From an uncultured Selenomonadaceae bacterium (lineage in GTDB: Bacteria > Bacillota_C > Negativicutes > Selenomonadales > Selenomonadaceae), in assembly GCA_946402475.1 (NCBI GenBank), contig CAMIWP010000086.1, positions 1-5,828 on the forward strand: a DNA stretch of 5,828 nucleotides, in the 5' to 3' direction. Of this stretch, positions 1 to 5,828 are shown piece by piece. The notes beneath the pieces are model-generated. The model searched no databases. It had not been told where the DNA came from and saw nothing but the letters and a program-made list of their open reading frames with translations. Positions within the stretch are counted from its first letter, which is position 1; every line of letters begins with the position of its first letter. A program made the position numbers and the translations under genes.

Positions 1-2148
1 CAGGGCATGGCGACCGTCTGCCAATCGCAGGGAAGCCACCCGGTCAAGGGATTTGCCACCCTCTTCCGGGAGCGCCAGGTGTTCCAGGGGAAGAAAGATT
101 CTCTCCCCGTTGGGCAACATAGCGCGCAACCGAGCCACCAAAGAAGAAGGTGCCAACCCGTTTCCCGCCTCATCTGCCATGGACCATGATACCCACAGGT
201 AGTCTCTGGCCTCCGTAAAACCGCGATAGAGAAGATACTTCTCCGCCAGACTTCCCTCCAGAGCACCGGAAGAGATCTCCACCCCGACTTCCTGCAGACG
301 AAGCCGCTCCCCATCGGTGAACAATCCCTTTTCTCTGCTGTACCGCGGCATGGTCCCCTCATTCGCCCCTAAGATATAGATGGCCCTGCTGTTGGCCAAG
401 CTGTTCTGGTCAAAGGATGCCACGGAAACGTGATCCAATCCCGGCGGGACCAGAGATAGCTCCAGAGATGCCAAACCCTCCTCCAGAACGTCCGCATATT
501 CCTTGAGCGTCATCCCTTCCCCGCCACTGAGTTCCACCATCTGATCCATGAGATCTATGACATCCCCCCAAATCTGTCGATGTTCCTCCGCCATGTCCAG
601 GCGTCCCTCCGCCCCTGCCCGATCGGCCCACTCCATGAGCTTCTCGGGCACCTTCAGTTCAAGCAGAAAGAGATAAAGAGCCTCTGTCATCTCCCGCACG
701 GTCTTGGCAGACCTCAATCCCCGAAGAAAGGCATCCAAAGGAGCTGTCACCTGCCTTCTGGCAAAATTCACCTCCGTCAGAAGATTTTCCGTGCGCTCAT
801 CCGTCCCCTCCCCGTTCTCTTCCAATGAGCGCCTCTGCCAGCGCCAGTCCTCCTCCGCAAGCCAACGCCCGGCACCGCGGATGCCAAACTCCAGCACGTA
901 ATTCTCCAGACGATCCATCTGCTCCCAAGTAACGGGAAAGAATCCCGTCCGCAGGCAGCGGAACAATGGCTCATGCCGCCACCCCCGCAAGGCTTCGAAA
1001 ACCGAGCGCAAAAGTTCCGCCAGGGGATGGTGGGCCGCGCTCCGCTTGGTGTCGCGAAAAAAGGGAATGCCGTGCTCCTCCAAAGCAAAATCCATGAGCC
1101 CCCCATAGCTCTCATCCCGAAGGAGTATCCCAATGTCCCGGTAGCGGAAGCCCTTATCCCGGCAAAGGCGCAGGATATCTGCGGCTGCCGCGTCCACCTC
1201 CAAGCGGCGCACTGCCGCCTCCGCCAGAGTAAATCCTTCGACCGCCTCCGGCACAGGACGAAGGGATCGTGCGAAAAGCTGCCGCTCAATCTGAAGAAGG
1301 GCCTCTTCCCTGCCCCGATGGGATTTCTTCAAAGGACGCACTCTCCAAGAAAGTCCCAGAGACTCTCCCATCTTACGAATTTCCTCCATAGTCTTCCAAG
1401 ACCGATGAAAGATTCCTGTCTGGCGCAGATTGGCAGGAGAGCGAAGATCCGGGTCCATGGCGAGGGACACGTGGATCTCGTGAGCCAATTTCATGAGCTC
1501 TTCCAGCACTTTCCGCTCCTGAGGATTGAAGAAGATGAAGCCGTCCACCCACACCTCCGCACCCCAAAGGAATTTCGCCTTGGACAGGCGTTTGACCAGA
1601 GTGTCCATCACGTCCTCATTGTCATTGTAGCGGCCCTTCATAGCCCTTTGAAATTCCTCCGACAGCAGGGCCATGTCCTCCAGCTTTCCGCGAAGACGCG
1701 GATCCTCTGTCTTCTCCGCCGCCTCCTTCATACTCTCGGCTCCAATGCCATAGCTCTTAAACTCCTGGATGGAACCCGACAAGGATCGACTGAATCCCCT
1801 CTGCCTTGCCGCCCGGCCAAAGACCTTCAATTCTGCCTGGCGACGGCTCAGAATCTTTTTCAGGAGCAAGCTTCTCCCGACCTCTGTCACTCTGGGATAG
1901 ACCATGCCTCCCACTTCTAGCAATACTTGTCGGGCAAAGCGACGAAAGCCGAATACCCGCGCTCGCAGAAAGCCCTTTCCCTCCTTCATGGAAGCTGCCA
2001 GCTCCCGCTCTGCCTGATAGGTCATATGTTCGGGCAAAAGGAGAATCAGGGGCGCTCCCATGGGCTCCTTCTCCATTCGCTCCCTTATATCAGAAAGACA
2101 GGCGGCGGACTTCCCCGCCCCTGCCCGTCCAATGATGAATTCCAGCAT
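1..2148 (-). CDS. addB: AddB, helicase-like/nuclease subunit of the AddAB exonuclease (N-terminal 716 residues, cut by the left edge)
   Basis: AddB pairs with AddA to resect double-strand DNA ends for recombinational repair in the cytoplasm. The minus frame is open without a stop from the ATG at 2148 to base 1. A Walker A motif, GRAGAGKS, lies at residues 7-14. It is followed by RARVFGFRRFARQVL (62-76), VDGFIFFNPQE (201-211) and SLVPPGLD with LGANEG (593-598), all of which line up with remembered Bacillus subtilis AddB. Family members are about 1,100-1,200 residues, so the C-terminal nuclease domain and its iron-sulphur cysteines lie beyond the edge. The start is fixed by an in-frame TAG at 2179-2181, no other start codon between, and GGGGGAG (2156-2162) 7 nt upstream. 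addA would be expected downstream, outside the window. No frameshift is seen. Family assignment is firm; whether the whole gene is intact cannot be seen. Confidence 0.95.
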   Translation of the reverse strand, partial: MLEFIIGRAGAGKSAACLSDIRERMEKEPMGAPLILLLPEHMTYQAERELAASMKEGKGFLRARVFGFRRFARQVLLEVGGMVYPRVTEVGRSLLLKKILSRRQAELKVFGRAARQRGFSRSLSGSIQEFKSYGIGAESMKEAAEKTEDPRLRGKLEDMALLSEEFQRAMKGRYNDNEDVMDTLVKRLSKAKFLWGAEVWVDGFIFFNPQERKVLEELMKLAHEIHVSLAMDPDLRSPANLRQTGIFHRSWKTMEEIRKMGESLGLSWRVRPLKKSHRGREEALLQIERQLFARSLRPVPEAVEGFTLAEAAVRRLEVDAAAADILRLCRDKGFRYRDIGILLRDESYGGLMDFALEEHGIPFFRDTKRSAAHHPLAELLRSVFEALRGWRHEPLFRCLRTGFFPVTWEQMDRLENYVLEFGIRGAGRWLAEEDWRWQRRSLEENGEGTDERTENLLTEVNFARRQVTAPLDAFLRGLRSAKTVREMTEALYLFLLELKVPEKLMEWADRAGAEGRLDMAEEHRQIWGDVIDLMDQMVELSGGEGMTLKEYADVLEEGLASLELSLVPPGLDHVSVASFDQNSLANSRAIYILGANEGTMPRYSREKGLFTDGERLRLQEVGVEISSGALEGSLAEKYLLYRGFTEARDYLWVSWSMADEAGNGLAPSSLVARLRAMLPNGERIFLPLEHLALPEEGGKSLDRVASLRLADGRHAL

Positions 2149-2155
2149 GAAACCA

Positions 2156-2180
2156 CTCCCCCGGAACGGATTCCCCTCCT
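2156..2180 (-). promoter_or_regulatory. addB leader with two Shine-Dalgarno-like tracts
   Basis: GGGGGAG at 2156-2162 sits 7 nt before the addB ATG and is the likely ribosome binding site. A second, better-looking tract, AGGAGGGG at 2173-2180, lies further upstream and overlaps the in-frame TAG stop (2179-2181). No ATG, GTG or TTG follows it at usable spacing, so it probably does not start a protein. It could act as a ribosome standby site or be chance. Confidence 0.45.
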
Positions 2181-2203
2181 ATAGATAATTCGTCTGACTT
2201 TTT

Positions 2204-2232
2204 AGTATATCATGTCGTACGGTTGTGAACAA
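2204..2232 (-). promoter_or_regulatory. Predicted sigma-A-type promoter of addB with extended -10
   Basis: Read on the minus strand, TTGTTC (2227-2232) serves as the -35 and TATACT (2204-2209) as the -10, with exactly 17 nt between them. A TG one base before the -10 gives TGATATACT, an extended -10. Transcription would start near 2197, leaving a leader of about 50 nt before the addB ATG. The site points away from gal, so the two transcription units are divergent. The call rests on sequence match only. Confidence 0.6.
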
Positions 2233-2328
2233 GATAGGGAAAACAACGTGCGAGGAGAAGGATAATCCAAAATGTGCAGAGAATATTGTATATTAGGTAT
2301 CGGGTTAGTGTACTGACACGATGATTTT

Positions 2329-2337
2329 TGATATAAA
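2329..2337 (+). promoter_or_regulatory. Candidate extended -10 promoter for galKET at the left-arm end of the repeat
   Basis: TGATATAAA reads as an extended -10 (TG, one base, TATAAA at 2332-2337) pointing toward galK. There is no good -35 at normal spacing; CTGACA at 2313-2318 is close to consensus but only 13 nt away. Alternatives with no better -35 are GATAAT (2261-2266) and TATATT (2289-2294). A start near 2344 would give a leader of about 185 nt carrying both GGTG hairpins. The gal operon must have a promoter in or near this gap, but which one is a guess. Confidence 0.3.
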
Positions 2338-2379
2338 AACGACGCCGAATATGTCGTCATATGCGCGACGGAGGAGGGA

Positions 2380-2399
2380 GGCATAGCGGTGGCTATGCC
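2380..2399. other. Perfect 8-bp hairpin with GGTG loop inside the palindromic element
   Basis: GGCATAGC (2380-2387) is the exact reverse complement of GCTATGCC (2392-2399), leaving the four-base loop GGTG. It is enclosed by a second exact 8-bp helix between TGTCGTCA (2352-2359) and TGACGACA (2403-2410). There is no following T-tract, so it does not look like an intrinsic terminator. Confidence 0.7.
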
Positions 2400-2423
2400 G
2401 ACTGACGACAACAAAGCAGAGGG

Positions 2424-2447
2424 CGACATAGGCGGTGGCGTTTGTCG
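2424..2447. other. Second hairpin with the same GGTG loop, abutting the right terminal repeat
   Basis: Ten bases at 2424-2433 pair with 2438-2447 at eight positions, with one T-T and one G-G mismatch, around the loop GGTG (2434-2437). The apex GCGGTGGC is identical to the apex of the upstream hairpin at 2386-2393. The stem ends exactly where the right terminal repeat begins (2448). Confidence 0.6.
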
Positions 2448-2529
2448 AAATATCATCGTGCCAGTGCACTAGTAGGATACCTAATACGTCTAATGCGTTC
2501 AGACATGAGGAAATGGGAGGAAAGCTGAA

Positions 2530-3699
2530 ATGGAAATTTTATCCAAAGCACAAGAAGAATTCCGGAAGCAGTTCGGCGATGCCAAGACGCGCACCTACTT
2601 CTCGCCGGGAAGGGTAAACCTTATCGGTGAGCACACAGACTACAACGGGGGCCACGTATTCCCATGTGCGATTTCCCTCGGCACCTATGCCCTGGTAGCC
2701 GACCGCACAGACAAGAGGTCCCGCATCTATTCCATGAACCTTCCCGAGAAGGGCATTCTTTCCTTCCCCATGCAGGATCTCGTCCCGGATCCCGCAAAGG
2801 ACTGGGCCAACTACCCGATGGGCGTGACGGATGTCTTCCAGAAGGCGGGGTACTCTTCAGAGCACGGCTTTGATATTCTATTCTACGGAACACTTCCAAA
2901 CGGCGCCGGCCTATCCTCCTCCGCTTCCCTGGAAGTCCTCATGGCTGTCATCCTGAACGATGCCTTCCGTTTCGGATTGGACATGGTGGAGATGGTAAAA
3001 CTCTCCCAAAAGGCGGAGAATCAGTTTGTCGGGATGAACTGCGGCATCATGGATCAGTTTGCCGTAGGCATGGGAAAAAAAGGCTGTGCCATTCTGCTGG
3101 ACTGCAATACCCTGGAATACCGTTACAGCCGATTGGCCCTTGAAGATTGCAGCATCATGATCACGAACACGAACAAGAAGCACAGTCTGGTGACTTCTGC
3201 CTACAACGAGCGGCGCAGACAGTGCGAACACGCCCTGTCCGAGCTCCGGATCGTAAAACCCGTCAAAACCTTGGGGGACCTCACGAAAGAGGAGTTCGAC
3301 GCGATTTCCGACGCCATCAAAGATCCCGTGGAGCGACGCCGTGCGCGCCACGCAGTCTACGAGAACCAGCGCACGCTGGAGGCCGTGAAGGCATTGGAGA
3401 AGAACGATTTGGAGGCCTTCGGGCGACTCATGCACGATGCCCACGTGTCCATGCGGGATGATTATGAAGCCACGGGTGTGGAACTGGATACCCTGGCGGA
3501 GCTGGCATGGAAACAGCCGGGCGTCATCGGATCCCGCATGACGGGCGGCGGCTTTGGCGGCTGCACGGTGAGCATCGTCCGAAACGACGCTCTGGATGCC
3601 TTTGAGCGGGATATCACGGAAGGGTACACGAAAAAGATTGGCTATGCGCCCAGCTTCTATGTGGCGAATATCGCAGATGGCACACGCAGAATTTCATGA
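2530..3699 (+). CDS. galK: Galactokinase
   Basis: GalK transfers phosphate from ATP to the C1 hydroxyl of galactose, the entry step of the Leloir pathway, in the cytoplasm. The 389-residue protein is of normal length and has all three GHMP-kinase motifs: the galactokinase signature GRVNLIGEHTDYNGG (27-41), the phosphate-binding LPNGAGLSSSASLE (122-135), and MTGGGFGGC (337-345). Arg28 and Asp175 (in NCGIMDQF) correspond to the catalytic pair known for the family. An in-frame TGA at 2506-2508 and GGAGG at 2516-2520, 9 nt before the ATG, fix the start. It is the first gene of the operon, followed after 15 nt by galE. The palindromic element lies just upstream, within its likely leader or promoter. 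No defects are seen. Confidence 0.97.
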   Translation: MEILSKAQEEFRKQFGDAKTRTYFSPGRVNLIGEHTDYNGGHVFPCAISLGTYALVADRTDKRSRIYSMNLPEKGILSFPMQDLVPDPAKDWANYPMGVTDVFQKAGYSSEHGFDILFYGTLPNGAGLSSSASLEVLMAVILNDAFRFGLDMVEMVKLSQKAENQFVGMNCGIMDQFAVGMGKKGCAILLDCNTLEYRYSRLALEDCSIMITNTNKKHSLVTSAYNERRRQCEHALSELRIVKPVKTLGDLTKEEFDAISDAIKDPVERRRARHAVYENQRTLEAVKALEKNDLEAFGRLMHDAHVSMRDDYEATGVELDTLAELAWKQPGVIGSRMTGGGFGGCTVSIVRNDALDAFERDITEGYTKKIGYAPSFYVANIADGTRRIS

Positions 3700-3714
3700 A
3701 CAGGAGGAAGGAAT

Positions 3715-4704
3715 ATGTCGATTCTAGTATGCGGCGGGGCAGGCTATATTGGCTCCCATGCGGTTCATCAGCTCATTGGCGGAGGGGAAGATGTCATCAT
3801 CGTCGACAATCTCCAGACGGGTCACAAAGGGGCACTCCACCCCAAAGCAAAATTTTATGAAGGGGATATCCGGGATGCTGCCGTGCTGGACAAGATCTTC
3901 TCGGAGAACGCCGTTGAAGCAGTCATCCATTTCGCGGCCAACTCCTTGGTGGGAGAAAGCATGGAAAAGCCCCTGAAATACTTTAACAACAATGTCTACG
4001 GCATGCAGGTGCTTCTGGAGGCCATGGTGCGGCATCATACAGACAAAATCGTATTTTCCTCCACGGCGGCGGTCTACGGCGAGCCGAAACGCATCCCCAT
4101 CATGGAAGAAGATGAGACAACTCCCACAAATACCTATGGGGAAACCAAGCGCACCATGGAAAAAATGATGAAATGGGTGAGCCGTGCCGACGGCATCCGT
4201 TATGTTTCCCTTCGTTATTTCAACGCGGCGGGGGCACTGGATGACGGATCTATCGGCGAAGATCACCACCCGGAAACTCATCTCATTCCCCTCATCCTGC
4301 AGGTACCCTTGGGGAAGCGCGACCATATCACGGTCTTCGGGGACGACTATGCGACGCCGGACGGCACCTGCCTGCGGGACTACATCCACGTCATTGACCT
4401 CGCGGACGCTCATGTGCTGGCACTGAACTATCTGCGTGACGGCGGTGAGAGCAATATCTTCAATCTCGGCAACGGACAGGGCTTCTCCGTCATGGAAATG
4501 ATCGAAGCGGCAAAAAAAGCCACGGGAAAGGACATCAAGCTGGAAATGGGAAAACGCCGGGCAGGAGATCCCGCCCAGCTGATTGCCTCCAGCGAAAAAG
4601 CCCGGAAGATCCTCGGCTGGAAGCCGCGCTACACGGATGTGGAGGCCGTCATCCGCACAGCCTGGAACTGGCATGAAAAACACCCCGACGGTTATGGGGA
4701 TTAA
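3715..4704 (+). CDS. galE: UDP-glucose 4-epimerase
   Basis: GalE interconverts UDP-galactose and UDP-glucose using bound NAD, completing the Leloir cycle. The 329-residue protein has the Rossmann motif GGAGYIGSH (7-15), Asp31 at the end of the second strand, the SSTAAVYG strand with Thr117 at the catalytic Ser/Thr position, and the YGETK catalytic Tyr141-Lys145 pair of extended short-chain dehydrogenases. LRDYIHVIDLADAH (220-233) is also typical of the family. AGGAGG at 3702-3707 lies 7 nt before the ATG. Leu289 stands where Escherichia coli GalE has Tyr299, the residue that restricts N-acetylated substrates, so UDP-GlcNAc might also be accepted (inference). The gene sits 15 nt after galK and 15 nt before galT, consistent with one transcript. 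Confidence 0.96.
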   Translation: MSILVCGGAGYIGSHAVHQLIGGGEDVIIVDNLQTGHKGALHPKAKFYEGDIRDAAVLDKIFSENAVEAVIHFAANSLVGESMEKPLKYFNNNVYGMQVLLEAMVRHHTDKIVFSSTAAVYGEPKRIPIMEEDETTPTNTYGETKRTMEKMMKWVSRADGIRYVSLRYFNAAGALDDGSIGEDHHPETHLIPLILQVPLGKRDHITVFGDDYATPDGTCLRDYIHVIDLADAHVLALNYLRDGGESNIFNLGNGQGFSVMEMIEAAKKATGKDIKLEMGKRRAGDPAQLIASSEKARKILGWKPRYTDVEAVIRTAWNWHEKHPDGYGD

Positions 4705-4719
4705 GGAAGGTGGACGACC

Positions 4720-5828
4720 ATGATCAACAGGGAAATCAACCGCCTGCTGCACTTTGCAGAGCAGCAGGGACTGATGGAAGCATCCGATTTCTATTATGCG
4801 GCAAACCGTCTCGTCGATCTTCTGCAAACCGGCGAGTTCTCGCCGGAGCCGGTGGAGGAAACGCTGGAAACCGCAACGCCGATCCTCGAGAAGATGTTGG
4901 ACTACGCTGCGGAAAAACAACTCATCGAGCATACGGTCAACGAGCGGGATCTCATGGATACCCGGATCATGGACTGCGTGATGCCTCGTCCTTCCGAGGT
5001 CATCCGTCGATTCCGCGCGGACTATGAACACTCTCCGCAGACGGCAACGGACAACTACTACAAACTCAGCATCGCATCGAATTACATTCGCAAGACTCGC
5101 ATCGACAAGAACATCATATGGAAGACAAAAACCGAGTTTGGCGACCTGGACCTGACCATCAACCTCTCGAAACCCGAGAAGGATCCCAGGGACATCGCCA
5201 AGGCAAAGCTCGTGAAGTCCTCCTCCTATCCAAAATGCCTGCTCTGCCGCGAGAACGAAGGTTTTGCCGGACATGCAGGCCATCCCGCGCGCCAGACACA
5301 CCGCCTCATTCCCCTTGACTTTCGCGGGCAACAATGGTTCCTGCAGTACTCGCCCTACACCTATTACAACGAGCATTGCATCGTTCTGAATCACGCCCAC
5401 GTTCCGATGAAGATCTCCCGGGAAACCTTTGAGAACATCTTCGATTTTATCACGGAATTCCCTCACTACTTTGTGGGCTCCAATGCGGATCTTCCCATCG
5501 TGGGCGGATCGATCCTCTCCCACGACCACTACCAGGGCGGTCATTACGTCTTTGCCATGGAAAATGCGGACATCGAGAAAACATACGCCTTTGACGACTT
5601 CCCCGAAGTTCAGGTCGGACGCATCAAATGGCCCATGTCCACCCTGCGGCTGAGATCCGAAAATCGCGACCAGCTCATAGGTCTTTGCGAGAAAATCCTC
5701 ACGCATTGGCGCCGGTACAGCGACGCTTCCGCAGACATCCTCGCGGAGACCGACGCACCCCACAACACCATCACTCCCATCGGGCGCAGGCGCGGCAATG
5801 CTTATGAGTTTGACCTCGTACTTCGGAA
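4720..5828 (+). CDS. galT: Galactose-1-phosphate uridylyltransferase, class II (N-terminal 369 codons, cut by the right edge)
   Basis: GalT swaps the uridylyl group from UDP-glucose to galactose-1-phosphate, giving UDP-galactose and glucose-1-phosphate. The frame is open from the ATG at 4720 to the window end. The sequence is of the Firmicute class II type, about 490-510 residues in full: a helical N-terminus (INREINRLLHFAEQQGL), the YPKCLLCRENEGFAG segment with Cys173 and Cys176, YNEHCIVLNHAHVPM beginning near residue 215, and the active-site-like SHDHYQGGHY with His268, His270 and Gln272. In the better-known class I enzymes the equivalent motif is HPHxQ, the second His being the nucleophile. 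A purine-rich AGGTGG (4708-4713) lies 6 nt before the start. About 120-140 C-terminal residues are beyond the edge. Confidence 0.95.
   Translation, partial: MINREINRLLHFAEQQGLMEASDFYYAANRLVDLLQTGEFSPEPVEETLETATPILEKMLDYAAEKQLIEHTVNERDLMDTRIMDCVMPRPSEVIRRFRADYEHSPQTATDNYYKLSIASNYIRKTRIDKNIIWKTKTEFGDLDLTINLSKPEKDPRDIAKAKLVKSSSYPKCLLCRENEGFAGHAGHPARQTHRLIPLDFRGQQWFLQYSPYTYYNEHCIVLNHAHVPMKISRETFENIFDFITEFPHYFVGSNADLPIVGGSILSHDHYQGGHYVFAMENADIEKTYAFDDFPEVQVGRIKWPMSTLRLRSENRDQLIGLCEKILTHWRRYSDASADILAETDAPHNTITPIGRRRGNAYEFDLVLR

Larger units (their letters stand above)
2291..2486. repeat. 196-bp imperfect palindromic element with 39-bp terminal inverted repeats (MITE/REP-like)
   Basis: The left arm (2291-2329) and the right arm (2448-2486) are inverted copies matching at 32 of 39 positions, both beginning TATTAGGTATC when read inward. 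Between the arms lie two smaller hairpins and an 8-bp helix. No transposase or credible protein is encoded, so it would be non-autonomous. If the repeats are taken to begin at TTAGG, a TA dinucleotide flanks each end, which fits the TA target duplication of IS630/Tc1-mariner-type transposons; this is inference, since TA is also part of the palindrome. The element fills most of the addB-galK gap and ends 43 nt before the galK start. Copy number elsewhere in the genome is unknown from this window. It could instead be a structured RNA leader. Confidence 0.7.
2149..2529. other. Divergent addB-galK intergenic region (381 nt, no gene)
   Basis: This gap holds, left to right, the addB leader and minus-strand promoter (to 2232), about 58 nt of unassigned sequence (2233-2290) containing the -10-like GATAAT, the palindromic element (2291-2486), and a 43-nt galK leader ending in its ribosome binding site. 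I see no credible small protein, tRNA, intrinsic terminator, or good catabolite-repression (cre) site in it. Confidence 0.8.

Noticed and set aside
777..1289. 170-codon minus-strand open frame
   Set aside because: It is an out-of-frame shadow of addB on the same strand; the Trp/Arg-rich product is typical of GC-rich frame shadows.
973..1920. 315-codon plus-strand open frame
   Set aside because: It lies entirely within addB on the opposite strand, whose minus-strand product is clearly AddB. The plus product is low-complexity-like and unrecognisable.
2338..2358. Possible minus-strand intrinsic terminator: small stem followed by five T
   Set aside because: The stem is only about 4 bp, too weak, and it competes with the larger helices of the element.
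2202..2456. 84-codon minus-strand open frame across the palindromic element
   Set aside because: It is composed of the repeat and the addB promoter region, has no convincing ribosome binding site, and resembles no known protein.
2291..2486. CRISPR array or tRNA-like structure
   Set aside because: There are no regularly spaced direct repeats and no cloverleaf; the symmetry is inverted, with only two short loop repeats.
2488..2504. GTCT/AGAC inverted repeat in the galK leader
   Set aside because: A 4-bp match with a 9-nt loop is expected by chance.
3724..5763. 679-codon open frame on the minus strand, antisense to galE and galT
   Set aside because: It is in exact codon register with the sense genes. 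It stays open because TTA, CTA and TCA codons are absent from the sense frame and the 15-nt gap keeps register. The galE and galT motifs on the plus strand are unmistakable and the antisense protein has no recognisable domain.

Overview
The window looks like a bacterial chromosome segment from a Firmicute with fairly high GC (mid-50s percent by eye). Three points support this: an AddB-type rather than RecB/RecC-type recombination nuclease subunit, a class II (Firmicute-type) GalT, and strong purine-rich Shine-Dalgarno sites. I cannot fix the genus; Negativicutes or a GC-rich clostridial lineage are guesses.

Layout. Positions 1-2148 on the minus strand hold the first 716 codons of addB, the helicase-like subunit of the AddAB double-strand-break repair nuclease; the gene runs off the left edge. 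Positions 2149-2529 are a divergent intergenic region. Its left part carries the addB leader and a good minus-strand promoter with an extended -10. Its right part is mostly a 196-bp imperfect palindromic element (2291-2486) with 39-bp terminal inverted repeats and two internal hairpins that share the same GGTG loop. It resembles a MITE-like or REP-like repeat and ends only 43 nt before galK.

Positions 2530-5828 on the plus strand hold a Leloir-pathway operon, galK-galE-galT, with identical 15-nt gaps between genes; galT runs off the right edge after 369 codons. GalK phosphorylates galactose, GalT exchanges galactose-1-phosphate for glucose-1-phosphate on UDP-glucose, and GalE regenerates UDP-glucose from UDP-galactose. 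addB is functionally unrelated and only shares the intergenic region.

The genes are ordinary housekeeping or catabolic genes. The part that deserves attention is the structured palindromic element in the galK leader/promoter region, which may supply a promoter or an RNA structure to the gal operon. No complete new system is visible.
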